DNA of 64,000 bases from Datura wrightii (taxonomy: Eukaryota > Streptophyta > Magnoliopsida > Solanales > Solanaceae). How positions within the stretch are numbered: position 1 is the first letter of the stretch; every line of letters starts with the position of its first letter. A program made the position numbers and the translations under genes. The stretch lies in the NCBI GenBank assembly GCA_035772735.1, contig JASDFA010000007.1, forward strand, positions 37,602,501-37,666,500, written 5' to 3'. Shown here one piece after another: positions 36,271 through 45,958 of this stretch. A model generated the notes under the pieces. The model was not told the DNA's origin, did not search any database, and saw only the letters and a program-made list of their open reading frames with translations.

Positions 36271-38091
36271 TCAGGGAGTTCCGCCACCCGCTTTTTGTGC
36301 TATGTTAATTTTTGTGGACACTGGAGACAGTGTTCGATATAAGTGTGGGGTGGGAGTAGTTAGGTGCTGGTTGTGTAGTTGTTTATGTTATTGTTCTGTT
36401 GTCGTGCCTATGAAAAAATTTTGTGACCCTGTGATTGTGATGTTTTTGTTCTGTATTGTAATTAATGTGAAGCTGTTGTGTGCCGCTGAATTTTGCTAGC
36501 TGATTTTGTAGTGCTGCTGAATGTTGCTAGCTGATTTTGTACATATTTTTCTTTTATCAAAATGATTGATATTTTTAAAACTTTTTTCAATTCTTGGGTT
36601 TCTCGGCGTTTGTTTTCGGTTCTTTTACCGAGAATGGTCCCATTGAACCAAAGTCTTAGTTAGTGACCGTTCCCTATGATGGATTGATGACAACCGTCTT
36701 AAGGGAAATGTTGTCGTTAGGAGTAGATTTTTTTTCATTTATTTTTCAGTTGTTTTCGTTTGTGGGTTGCATCCCAAAACCTGTAGTTACTTTATGGTTG
36801 CGGAATTCTGGTTGCGTGTTGTACATGATATTTGAAATGCAAAGGTGATTCGTATGAAAGCATGCAACTTTGTAAATATCTTGAGATACCTTGGCCATAG
36901 AGTCGATTCAGTGTGATTGAGGCTTAATGTTTGAATTCTTGTAATTAGTTGATTGAAGAGTCCGTGAATACGTCTTGAATTGAGCATGTGCAATAAGTGT
37001 GGGGTGAGGTTTTGTTTATTCCGTGCTATTATGAAATGTCTAGAACATGCCTGGTGTGTGTACGAAACGAAATGAAGGACGTGTATTGTAGGAAAGGATG
37101 TAGGCATTTCTTTATTTTCAACCGAAAGTTTCTCTTTTTCATTATCGTACCCACCTTGATTGTACACTCTAGTTAGCCCGTTGAGCCTTTAGCCTATAAA
37201 TTTTTTTCTTTTGTCAAAAATGTGTAAACCGAGCTTAACCCCTTTCTTTCATTAGCCGTAAATTTGATCCAAAACTCTTAAGTGCTTAAGAAGAGAAAAT
37301 AATGTTCCCAAAGTGTCAAAGAGTGAGAATGGTGAAAAGAAAAGAAAAGCAGAGTGATGAAAGGAAAGAAAAGGTTGAAGGTGCACTTGTTTTAAATAAA
37401 ATATAATGAAGGTGTATGAATAATCTTCGTTATTGAGTCAAGTGTGCTTAATGAGATGGGTCAAAATAAAGACAGACTTCAAGAATGGGGGGATGAAGGA
37501 AGAAACAATGCCCATGAGCTTGATGGGATGTATTGAAAAAGCGCGTAAGGATGCTAGTGGCTATTATTGACTAGCCCAATATTTACTAGTTCGTAGCTTA
37601 CATTACAACCCGTTAAAGTCCTACGTGATCTTACATCACACTTCTTTATATTAGAGGAGTAATACACTAAAGGCAAGCTTATGGTCCATGGCATGATGAA
37701 TGTGAATTCTTTTGGGAGAGAGAGTGAAATTGTTTCTATATGCCCCTGCATGTAATCGTTTGAGTTCATGTGATTAAAAAGGGGAAAATTCTCTTGTGTT
37801 GTGAGGGCACATGCTTGATGAGAGATTAAATTTCGTGTCGGATATCTTGATCAGCTGATTTGCATGAGTTTGCCAATATCGAGAGTCGATTCTTAAGTCT
37901 AGGAGGTCTTGATGTGTTGAAGGTCATTGCATTGATAGGACCATGCGTGTTTTGTTGATGATTTGCTGCATTAAATAATCGGTATGACCGTAGCCTGAAT
38001 TGTCGAACCAAAGTAGCCAGGATGGGGTGTAAAGTGCATGAGGTGTAAGATTATTGTTCGGGGACGAACAAGGATTTAAGTGTGGGGTAAG
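36271..38091 (+). other. E2 3' noncoding region with repeated PPT-like motifs
   Basis: TAAGTGTGGGGT occurs at 36340-36351 (70 bases after ORF2), at 36994-37005, and at 38077-38088 just before the 3' LTR, where it is probably the true polypurine tract. A purine-rich tract lies at about 37280-37400. A block near 37600-37800 (TTACATTACAACCCGTTAAAG... to TGTGAGGGCACATGC) is shared with E1 and, more weakly, with D. No conserved protein is seen. Confidence 0.75.
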
Positions 38092-39511
38092 TGATCTTGG
38101 GCAAATTTATATGCCCAAGTGATACTCGAAGGTGTCATTTTAGCCTTGTTTATCTATCAATGTTTATACATTCTCATGTCATTGATAATAAAATGTGAAT
38201 TTATACTAACCAACATGATTAGCGTTGTTTTGCAGGTGAAATATAATTTTGGAAAGCTAAAATGCGTGTTGGGAGAGATTGGGGTTGGACTCGGATGTTA
38301 GCAAGGGAAAAAGCATTTGAAGGCACAAATTAAAGGGGCTCCACGATGGAGCCGTGTCACGCTGCCATCGCGGATGCCTTCTGCCTGGATAGGGATTTTT
38401 TGCCAAAATCCAGTGAGGGTGCGCGTTGGGGCCGTGGCATGTTGGCCTAGCCCCGCATTGCATGTCGTGCCACGTTGGGCCTTATTACCTGGACAATCAA
38501 TTTCCAATAAGGGTCCGCGTCAGTGGCATATCACGGAGGCAGTGCTCCGTGATGCACTCTGTGACACGTTGCTTGTTATTCCGGGAAAAATTCTCACTAG
38601 TATAAATAGAACACTTAGGTTCATTTTTAATTATTCTGACTTGGTGGACCAAGAACGTGGGTTACAGGCAGTTGAGGGGACAAAATTATTAGGGTTTTTC
38701 TCTATCTCCTTCTTCTTTAATTCAATTGCTTGTATGTTTAACACTCATTTAACGATGTTTAATCCACAAATGAGTGGCTAATTCCTCTTCTTGTTGAGGT
38801 TAAGAACAATTGTATTGAAATGTAGTTATTGATCAATTGGGTTTTTCATCTTTTCTTCCATGGTTGTTCTATTGGTTTTTGTTCTTACTGCATTAATGTG
38901 TGGCCAATGTTAATGTATATCTAAAAAGTCCGATTTCACTCGAGAGAGCAAGAAATTGGAAAGTTGTGAATCAATAGGATACGATCTTTTCTTAGTTTGG
39001 GAAAATTGAGAATTGATTTACCTTCAGGATAGAAATATACCTGAAAGTCGTATTAGTCAATTAAGGAATCGGTTTTGTATGGCTAGAACATGAATTTCGT
39101 TTAATCACAGAAATGTAGGTGGACGGTTCATGATTCTTAAGGTGGGTTAAATACGAGAGTTTTAATCCATTGGCAATAATTCTTGACTAGCAACCGGAGG
39201 AAATATTAACCAAAAATTGTATCGATAATTAGTTTCTATACATGTTCATTTAGCCTCAGCATGCTCACATTCATAGTTTAGTCTCACATTAGATATTCGT
39301 TTTAGACTTAGCATACAATTAGAAATCAAAATATCAAACTCTTCTTTGCATTGTTGTCTTCATTTTTAGAGTAAGTATAGTAACACTTAAGTAGTTTGTT
39401 ACCTTATCCCAGTCCCTGTGGGATCGATACTTGGCTTACTTAAGCCACTTTACTACTTGTTCGACCACGTGCACTTGCGTGTAGTTAATTACCCCAAAGC
39501 AGACGCGAACA
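38092..39511 (+). repeat. E2 3' LTR (1420 bp)
   Basis: Starts TGATCTTGGGC and ends GACGCGAACA, followed by the AGTAT duplication. It has CCTGTGGGATCGATAC near the end (about 39415), a motif class shared with D. The CG-rich module is at 38335-38375 and 38515-38575. Confidence 0.94.
38601..38608 (+). promoter_or_regulatory. TATA box, E2 3' LTR
   Basis: TATAAATA followed by GAACACTTAGG, about 30 bases after the CTCTGTGACACG half of the CG-rich module. Confidence 0.6.
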
Positions 39512-39516
39512 AGTAT
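39512..39516 (+). repeat. Target-site duplication of E2, right copy
   Basis: AGTAT, equal to 20038-20042. Element A LTR resumes at once with GATAGTTGGGGC. Confidence 0.93.
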
Positions 39517-40297
39517 GATAGTTGGGGCATCACGTAAGCTCTATTATTATGATGTCGGTTATGACAAGTCTCCCATTATTCCTCATGATTTCAGTTATTT
39601 ATGTTCATGACTTATGATATTAGGTTTTACAGCAAGTTTTATCCAATGATCAGTTTACAAGTTTTTACTTATGATTTCAGCTGTAACATGTCATATGATT
39701 TCTATTTTAGCTTTGGGTTATTCTATTCTGATATGATATTCAACTTATGACTATTCATGATTCAGATTCAAATTTCAGCATACAGTCCTTACTCTCATGA
39801 TCTTGTGATTTATGTTTAAATGCATGATTTTTGTTAATAGTTACTTATCATGTTTTACTTACCTTGCATACTCTATGCTATATCATTTCATGATACAGGT
39901 CTAGAGACTCAGTTCTGCCAGTAGTCCAGCTTCCTGTGGTTTAGCTCAGTTCCCATTGTTTGTGAGTCCTTATCTTTTGATGGACATTCAATTTAGCATT
40001 TGATTATGTTATATTCAGTTTTAAACTTTACCGAGCTAGTTTGGGATGCTATCTCATCAGCTCATCAGATAGTAGTAGAGGCTTATAAGACATTAGGTAG
40101 AATTTTATGCTTTGTTGAGTGTTGATTCTGGTTATGATTGCTTTGTTATTTAGACTTCCGCTTATTCATGTTTAAGTATCAGATTCCTCTTCGATGTATG
40201 CTCTTTAGTGGTCATGTTCATGCCATGGATCGACTTGGAGCTATTCCTGGTTCTAGGTTTCGTATCTCGGTTCGGGATCCCAGCTCGGGTCGTGACA
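39517..40297 (+). repeat. Element A 3' LTR, second part
   Basis: Continues the LTR cut at 20042 and ends TCGGGTCGTGACA (40297). It contains TTCATGATACAG (about 39888), a block shared with F and the other LTRs of this lineage. Integrase coding of another element (B) follows directly, so A is inserted in B. Confidence 0.85.
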
Positions 40298-41444
40298 ATT
40301 TGGACGTGATAAATGACTTAAGAGAGAAGATGTTAAAAGGGGCTCACAGGTCTCAATATTCTTTCCATCCAAGTTCCACCAAGATGTTCCATGATCTACA
40401 GGAAGTCTATTGGTGGAATGGAATGAAGAAGGACATTGTAGAATTTGGGCCTAAGTGTCCAAATTGCCAAGGTGAAGGTTGAGCATCAGAGACCAAGAGG
40501 TATGCTACAGGATATCAGTATTCCTACTTGAAAGTGGGAAGAGATAAATCTGGACTTCATCGCAGGTTTACCTCATACGCGCCATAACATGATTCTAGAT
40601 GAGTTATTATGGACCAAATGACTAAGTCAGCACATTTCTTACCATTCAAGAGTACAAATTCCAGGAACCTATAGCCAGGCTGACTGGACCATTCATACGA
40701 TAGAGGACATGTTGAGAGCGTGTGTGATTTATATCAAAGATAGTTGGGGTGACCACATACCTCTCATTGAGTTTGAGTACAACAACAGTTACCACTCCAG
40801 CATTCAGATGGCCCTGTTTGAGGCTCTATGGGCAGAAATGTAGGTCACCTATTAGATGGTTCAAGGTAGGTGAGGCTACATCAATAAGGCTAGATTCAGT
40901 TCATTGGGTTATGGAGAAAGTTCAGCTTATCAAAGAAAGGCTGAAAACAGCCCAGAGTCATCAGAAATCATATTCGAATGTTAGGAGAAGAGAGCTTGAG
41001 TTTGCATCCAATGATTGGGTGTTTCCTAAGGTGTCACCCATGAAGGGAGTTATGAGGTTTGGTAATAAGGGAAAGCATAGTCCCCGGTATATTGGCCCTT
41101 ATAGGATTCTGAGGCATGTTGGCAAGGTGGCCTATGAATTGGAGTTTCCTGTAGAGTTAGCATCAGTACATCTAGTTTTCCATGTGTCATTACTAAAGAA
41201 GTTCATTGGTGATCCAGCTCTAGTGGTGCCTTTGGAGGGTATTGGTTTGAAGGATAGTCTCACTTATGAGGAAGTTTCGGTTGAGATCCTTAACCGTCAG
41301 GTTTGGAAGTTGAGAAACAAGGAGTTCACTTTGGTGAAAGTCCTCTGGAGGAATTAGCTTGTAGAGGGAGCTACTTGAGAAGTCGAAGTAGATATGATGG
41401 CCAATTGCCCTCATCTTTTCCCTTCTAGTTCAGTTCCAGTATGA
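40298..41444 (+). pseudogene. Element B integrase (internally deleted) with chromodomain-like end
   Basis: Starts at the integrase zinc-binding region (AHRSQYSFHPSSTKMFHDLQEVYWWNGMKKDI...CPNCQ). It reaches MTKSAHFLPFKST (about 40617) and then jumps to a TIEDMLRACV-like part (about 40695). The segment with the second catalytic Asp (SDRG) and the third acidic residue is therefore missing, a deletion of roughly 250 bases. The rest (open 40749-41357) runs through VSPMKGVMRFGNKGKHSPRYIGPY and ends with KLRNKEFTLVKVLWRN...HLFPSS and TGA 41442-41444. It cannot be active. Confidence 0.85.
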
Positions 41445-41676
41445 GGTACTAGTTTCCTCCTCCATATGTTATTCAATTTCATGTCTCTTAGTTACTCTCA
41501 TGTTTTAGCATGTATGTATGATTCATGAATTCAGTTCATTCATGTATCTTCGTCTGGAGTTAGTCACTCCATCAGTATTTAGTGTTTAGCTTTTAGTTTT
41601 GGGATTGCAGTTCTTTCCCTATCTTTCAAGCTTTATTAGTCTCCATTCAAGGATGAATGTCCCAATGGGGAGAAAA
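41445..41676 (+). other. Element B 3' untranslated region and polypurine tract
   Basis: No ORF. It ends in AAGGATGAATGTCCC and a weakened purine tract (ATGGGGAGAAAA, about 41665-41676), parallel to A and T2. Confidence 0.75.
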
Positions 41677-42497
41677 TGTAACACCCCAAAAGTCCCTAAG
41701 ACTAGACCTAAGGTTGGGAGTTTTCTCATGCAGAGAAAACTGGAAATGCCCTCAGTACGAGCCTTAGTATGACCTGTAGAAGGATTGTACGAGTCATACC
41801 AAGGACTTGTAGTATCAGGTCCTGAGGATTAGAAAGAAATTTCGCAAGAAACCATAATAGGAACCTATGATTCGTAACTTGGTTGTACAAGTCATACTAG
41901 AGACTCGTGGGAAGAAATTTATAGAAGTGTTTTCAGATTATGTGGGTAACCACGAGCCATGGTACGACCCGTGGAAGAGAGGTATAGGTCATGGTGAATG
42001 CCCATGGTAGAAGACTCAAAGAATGACCAAAACAGGACCAGAAACCATGAAACTCAATAAGAGTCATGGTAATGACCTACGGGTCGTAGATTCGGCCGTG
42101 GTCACTAACGGGAAGATATTTAATGTGAATTTTTAAGGGTGTTATTGTAACTTTCTATTATTTTAACTCCTAAATCAAGTCATTTTGAATTTTCTAAGAG
42201 GGGTATTTAAGGGTTAAACTAAGCCTAAAACCTCATTCCACTCCCAAACACCATAGATTAAAGTTCAATCTCTCTAGGCTCTCAAGTAATTAGGGTTCTT
42301 CTTCTTCTCAACTCTCTTGGTTCTCAAACCTTAGCAAAAATCCATCAAAGCACAGGTATGTAGGGTCATGAATGGGGGATTCCTTCTACCCTCATGCCCA
42401 ATTAAAACTCAATTCCATGAATTCATGTCTCCAATTATGATTTTCATGAATTTCTAGGGTTAGGACCTTTTTGATTAAAAACTCCATGATGTCTTAT
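41677..42497 (+). repeat. Element B 3' LTR, first part
   Basis: Starts TGTAACACCCCAAAAGTCCC, homologous to the A LTR start. It carries repeated GTACGAGTCATACC / TACGACCCGTGG-type units (41755-42110). D interrupts it at 42498, and it resumes at about 49492. Confidence 0.8.
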
Positions 42498-44057
42498 TGA
42501 TGTGCTATGAGTTTACAACACTTTAGACGCTCAAAACTAAGAAAATAGCATGGACTTAGGTATGTTTGGATATAAGACAATTTTTCTTGGTTACAGGATA
42601 AATATGTGTTCGAGCAAGAATGTACAAAAGATAGCCTGAAAGTGCAGAAAATAGGCTTAAATTATAGCTCTCAGTACTAGCCGTAGGAAGGTAATACGAG
42701 CCGTACTACAGGTCGTGAGAAGTTTTAGAAGGCTGAGGATGAAGAGTGCATCATATGACTCTCAATACGGGTCGTACAATGCTTGTACAGGCTATAGTGA
42801 AGAAGTTGTGGAAAGATTCAGAAGATTTATACAAGAGGCTGACTCCTGATACGGATAGGCAGTACGAGTCGTGGCATCAAGGTACGAGTCATACCAAATC
42901 ACTCATGAAGAACTTCAGAAAAATTGCAAAATCTTAGAGTCATGCCACAGAAGCACGGTACGATTCGTAGGAAGCATGTAAGATTCATACAAAGGCCCAA
43001 CACTTACCAAATTTCAACTAGCAAAATGACATGTGAGAAGCAGGTATGACCCATACCTACCTGTTATGGGTTGTAGGACAGGTCGTGACCCTGGCGGCTT
43101 CAGTTATGGAAATTCACCCTTTTAGCCTAGGAAAAAGATTTTTATATCTGTATAAATACATTTTATGTTTTATTTTCATGATAAATTGTTGGAGAGTGAT
43201 TAGAAATCAGTTAGAACGAATTAGACAAGAGTTATAACGGATTAGAGGACGTCAGAATTGAGTTGTTGGACTTGTGATCAACCTTTTCTTGACTTTCTCT
43301 TGATCTTCATATTTTGTTCTTGAGGATTTTCCTGATTTATACAAAGATGTTTTTCTCTGATCCATAATTGTAAGTATTGATTTACGTATTTAATTATGAA
43401 TGCAAATTACAATCTTGCAACTATGAGAGGCTAAAACCTCCACAGCAAGGGTTGTGGGAACCGTGGTGGATTAACAAGTTAAGGTTACATAAAAGTGATC
43501 CAAAACCAGTGCAAAACACTTGTATTGTATTCTTTTCATGCTTAAACGTTTTTTAACAATGTACAACGTTAGGACATGCCCGAATTCTTTACTTGCTTGA
43601 GCCTAGAGAGGTAGAGATTAGAAAAAGAGAATTATAACAAAGTCTTAATCTTGATGATCATTGTATTAACTTGAGTTGTGGTTGTAGGATAGTTAAATTT
43701 GGGACATATTGATAATGGTTAGTTTGCAATTGCTTATGAGACCTGACCTGGTATTGAGTATAGTCATTCAATAGGGACGAACAAGTTATTTGAATGAACC
43801 TAAGTTATCAGTTCTACAAGAAAGCATTGGTGATAATCACATATGTATACCCGAAGAAGTTATGAACCCATGGGGAACACAAAACCCTAGTTATCTTTCA
43901 TTCTTGATTTCAACTAAAGTTTCAACTGTGTTTTTAATTATTGTTTTCTTTAGAACCCCCAATTTGGAGTAACTACCTAGCAAGTTCACTTACCGGCTTT
44001 AGTCTAGCTCTTCCATATTCCCTGTGGGTTCGACCCCAACCTCTAGTTAGGTTCATT
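42498..44057 (+). repeat. D 5' LTR
   Basis: Starts TGATGTGCTATGAGTTTACA, matching 47876 onward with scattered changes. It contains GTACGAGTCGTGG / TACGAGCCGTAC units (42660-43090), a possible TATAAATA (about 43151) and CCCTGTGGGTTCGACC (about 44020). Its last part is disturbed: after CTAGTTAGGTTC the match to the 3' LTR breaks up at the 32-bp tandem repeat. Confidence 0.82.
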
Positions 44058-44150
44058 ATGAGTCAAGGTATGGGTCGTACCTTCTTGGTATGAGTCAAGG
44101 TATGGGTCGTACCTTCTTGGTATGAGTCAAGGTATGGGTCGTACCTTCTA
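44058..44150 (+). repeat. 32-bp tandem repeat, nearly three copies
   Basis: Unit ATGAGTCAAGGTATGGGTCG followed by TACCTTCTTGGT, starting at 44058, 44090 and 44122, the last copy incomplete. The copies are virtually identical. It lies where the D primer-binding site would be expected. Confidence 0.9.
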
Positions 44151-44199
44151 GTTCCTTTTTCTTAAATATAGAATTCTAACTTTCTTCTCTACTGGAAAA

Positions 44200-45958
44200 A
44201 TGACAATGAAATGCAAAGAATCCAAGGAAACTACCTAGAGGACATTACTTGATGAAACATCTGAGTCTGAGGCTAGGCAAGCAGTCAACTCCCCTAGTGG
44301 TCGGTTGAGGATTACCAAGTAGATACTTCAGACACTGACAGAACCAAAACCACTAGAGCAAAAGCAAGAGCACAACTCAAAGTAACCACTGCCAGATCTA
44401 CCTAAGCTCCCTAGCCTGAGGAGGGAGCTAGAGGTGGTAATCAGGAGTCAGGAAACAACTCAAATATAGAAGAAGGGTCTAAAGAGACCAAATCCGAAGA
44501 GGCAAGCGGCAGCGATAAATCATAGGAGGGGGCCCCTAATGCTGTACAAGTACTGACTCCATCCAGAGAGAACCATACAGTCCGGTGGAGAGTGCCGGGA
44601 GCTAGAGAGATTTATGAGCAAGGCATTTCTCTCACTGCCGAGAACAAGCCAAGGTGAAGCATCCAGGAAGAATCGTGGATCCTCACAAACTCACTAAATG
44701 AAGTTGAGAAGATGAAGCAGATATTCAGCTTCTATGGTTTCAAGTGGATGGACAAGACTCCAGCTCAGTATATAGCATAATTGGTCTGGGAGTTCTACGC
44801 TAACTATTTGGCCACTATGGAGCAAAAGGCAAAGGAGGGCCAAAAAATAAAAGACAAGCCCCGAATGGAGAGTGTGTTGGTCCGAGGACGAGAGGTAGAC
44901 ATATCAGAACAGACCATCTCTCGGGGTTTGTATGGACCACAGTTCATGCCTACACGGATGATGCCTGAGAATTACTACAAGGTGGAGGCAATGAAGCAGA
45001 TCAGGAATTTGGGCTTGCAGGAAAGGCAATGGCAACTGCAATGGTTGGCGGGTGTGATTTCTGAGAATAAGGAAAAAGCAGAGTGGGTTACTGCTGGAAA
45101 GAAGGTGATAAAGAACTCGCTCAATTTCATAGAAAAAGCTTGTTGGACAATAGTACATCACCGGTTAGCACCCACAGTCAACGACAACACATTGAGTGCT
45201 GACAGAGCAACTTTGGTGGCATGCCTCATGTACCGTTAACCTATCAACATCCCGAGGATCATCGCAGAGGAGATATGAGACCGGGCGGTGGAGTGAACAC
45301 TACCATCCCATTCCCGAGTATTGTATTCAGACTATGCACAGAGGCAGGGTTGCAAATACGACGGGGTGAGATGATCCCGGTAAGCCAACCCAGGATTCCC
45401 ACCACAACTCCATCAGTCCAGCCAGTAGGGGGCATATAGGTGAATGTCCCCACCTTACAGGAGCAGAGCGAGACACCAGCTATTGATGTCGATCATTCAA
45501 AATCAGCTACTATCACTTTAGCTGCACCACAGCCTAGCCTATAGACTCAGACTCTAGCAGGGCATGTTTTAGTGCCACATAATTTCCTCTAGAAGCTGGC
45601 GAAATGGTTGACCATGGCTGAACGAAAAATTCAAGCTAGGATGGAAAACGTAAAGCCATGGGTCAAGGCGTAGATAGATACAGCAGCTTAGGCTCTACAT
45701 GCTCGCTTGGATGGATTTGAGAGCCGATTCAACATGCGGATGGTTGAGTAGAAAAACACCAGCAGTCTCTGTGAGGAGTTGGGGACTCTTCGGAGCCAAG
45801 TAGTCGAGTTGTCATCACGACAACCGGCAGTCATAGAAGTCCCCACTCTTCTAAACCTAGATGTAGAGCCCGATGAGGAGATTGACTTAGCGGCTTATTG
45901 GGAGTCGACGGTAGCTGTTGGAGATAAGGGAAAGAAAAGAGCTGCTGAGGATGCTTGA
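44200..45958 (+). pseudogene. D ORF2-type gene: putative plant transposon protein domain (broken)
   Basis: The best open part is 44781-45239. It has VWEFYANYLATMEQK, then MESVLVRGREVDISEQTISRGLYG, then WLAGVISENKEKAEWVTAGKKVI, and ends ADRATLVACLMYR. This order parallels REFYANW...IKIRGQIVTFEPHHLNAILG...DRVCLVYALMKG in E1/E2, so I read it as the same domain family, much diverged. Upstream coding from 44200 and downstream coding to about 45958 is crossed by many stops (for example at 44239 and 44767). Charged and acidic parts lie at both ends, as in E. Its function is unknown. Confidence 0.65.

Larger units (their letters stand above)
20043..39511 (+). mobile_element. E2: large non-autonomous LTR retrotransposon (gag-protease plus ORF2), itself split by E1
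   Basis: 5' LTR (20043-21448 plus 31198-31203), tRNA-Asp-type primer-binding site (31210-31227), gag (31444), protease, noncoding spacer, ORF2 (35052-36270), 1.8 kb of noncoding sequence, a purine-rich TAAGTGTGGGGT tract (38077) and 3' LTR (38092-39511). TSD AGTAT. After subtracting E1 and its duplication, E2 is about 9.7 kb. No RT, RNase H or integrase is present, in either E2 or E1, so the family depends on enzymes supplied in trans. The gag-protease and the primer-binding site resemble the Athila branch of Ty3/gypsy. Confidence 0.92.

Noticed and set aside
44058..44150. CRISPR-like or satellite array
   Set aside because: Only three direct copies with no spacers. It is a local tandem duplication at an LTR edge.
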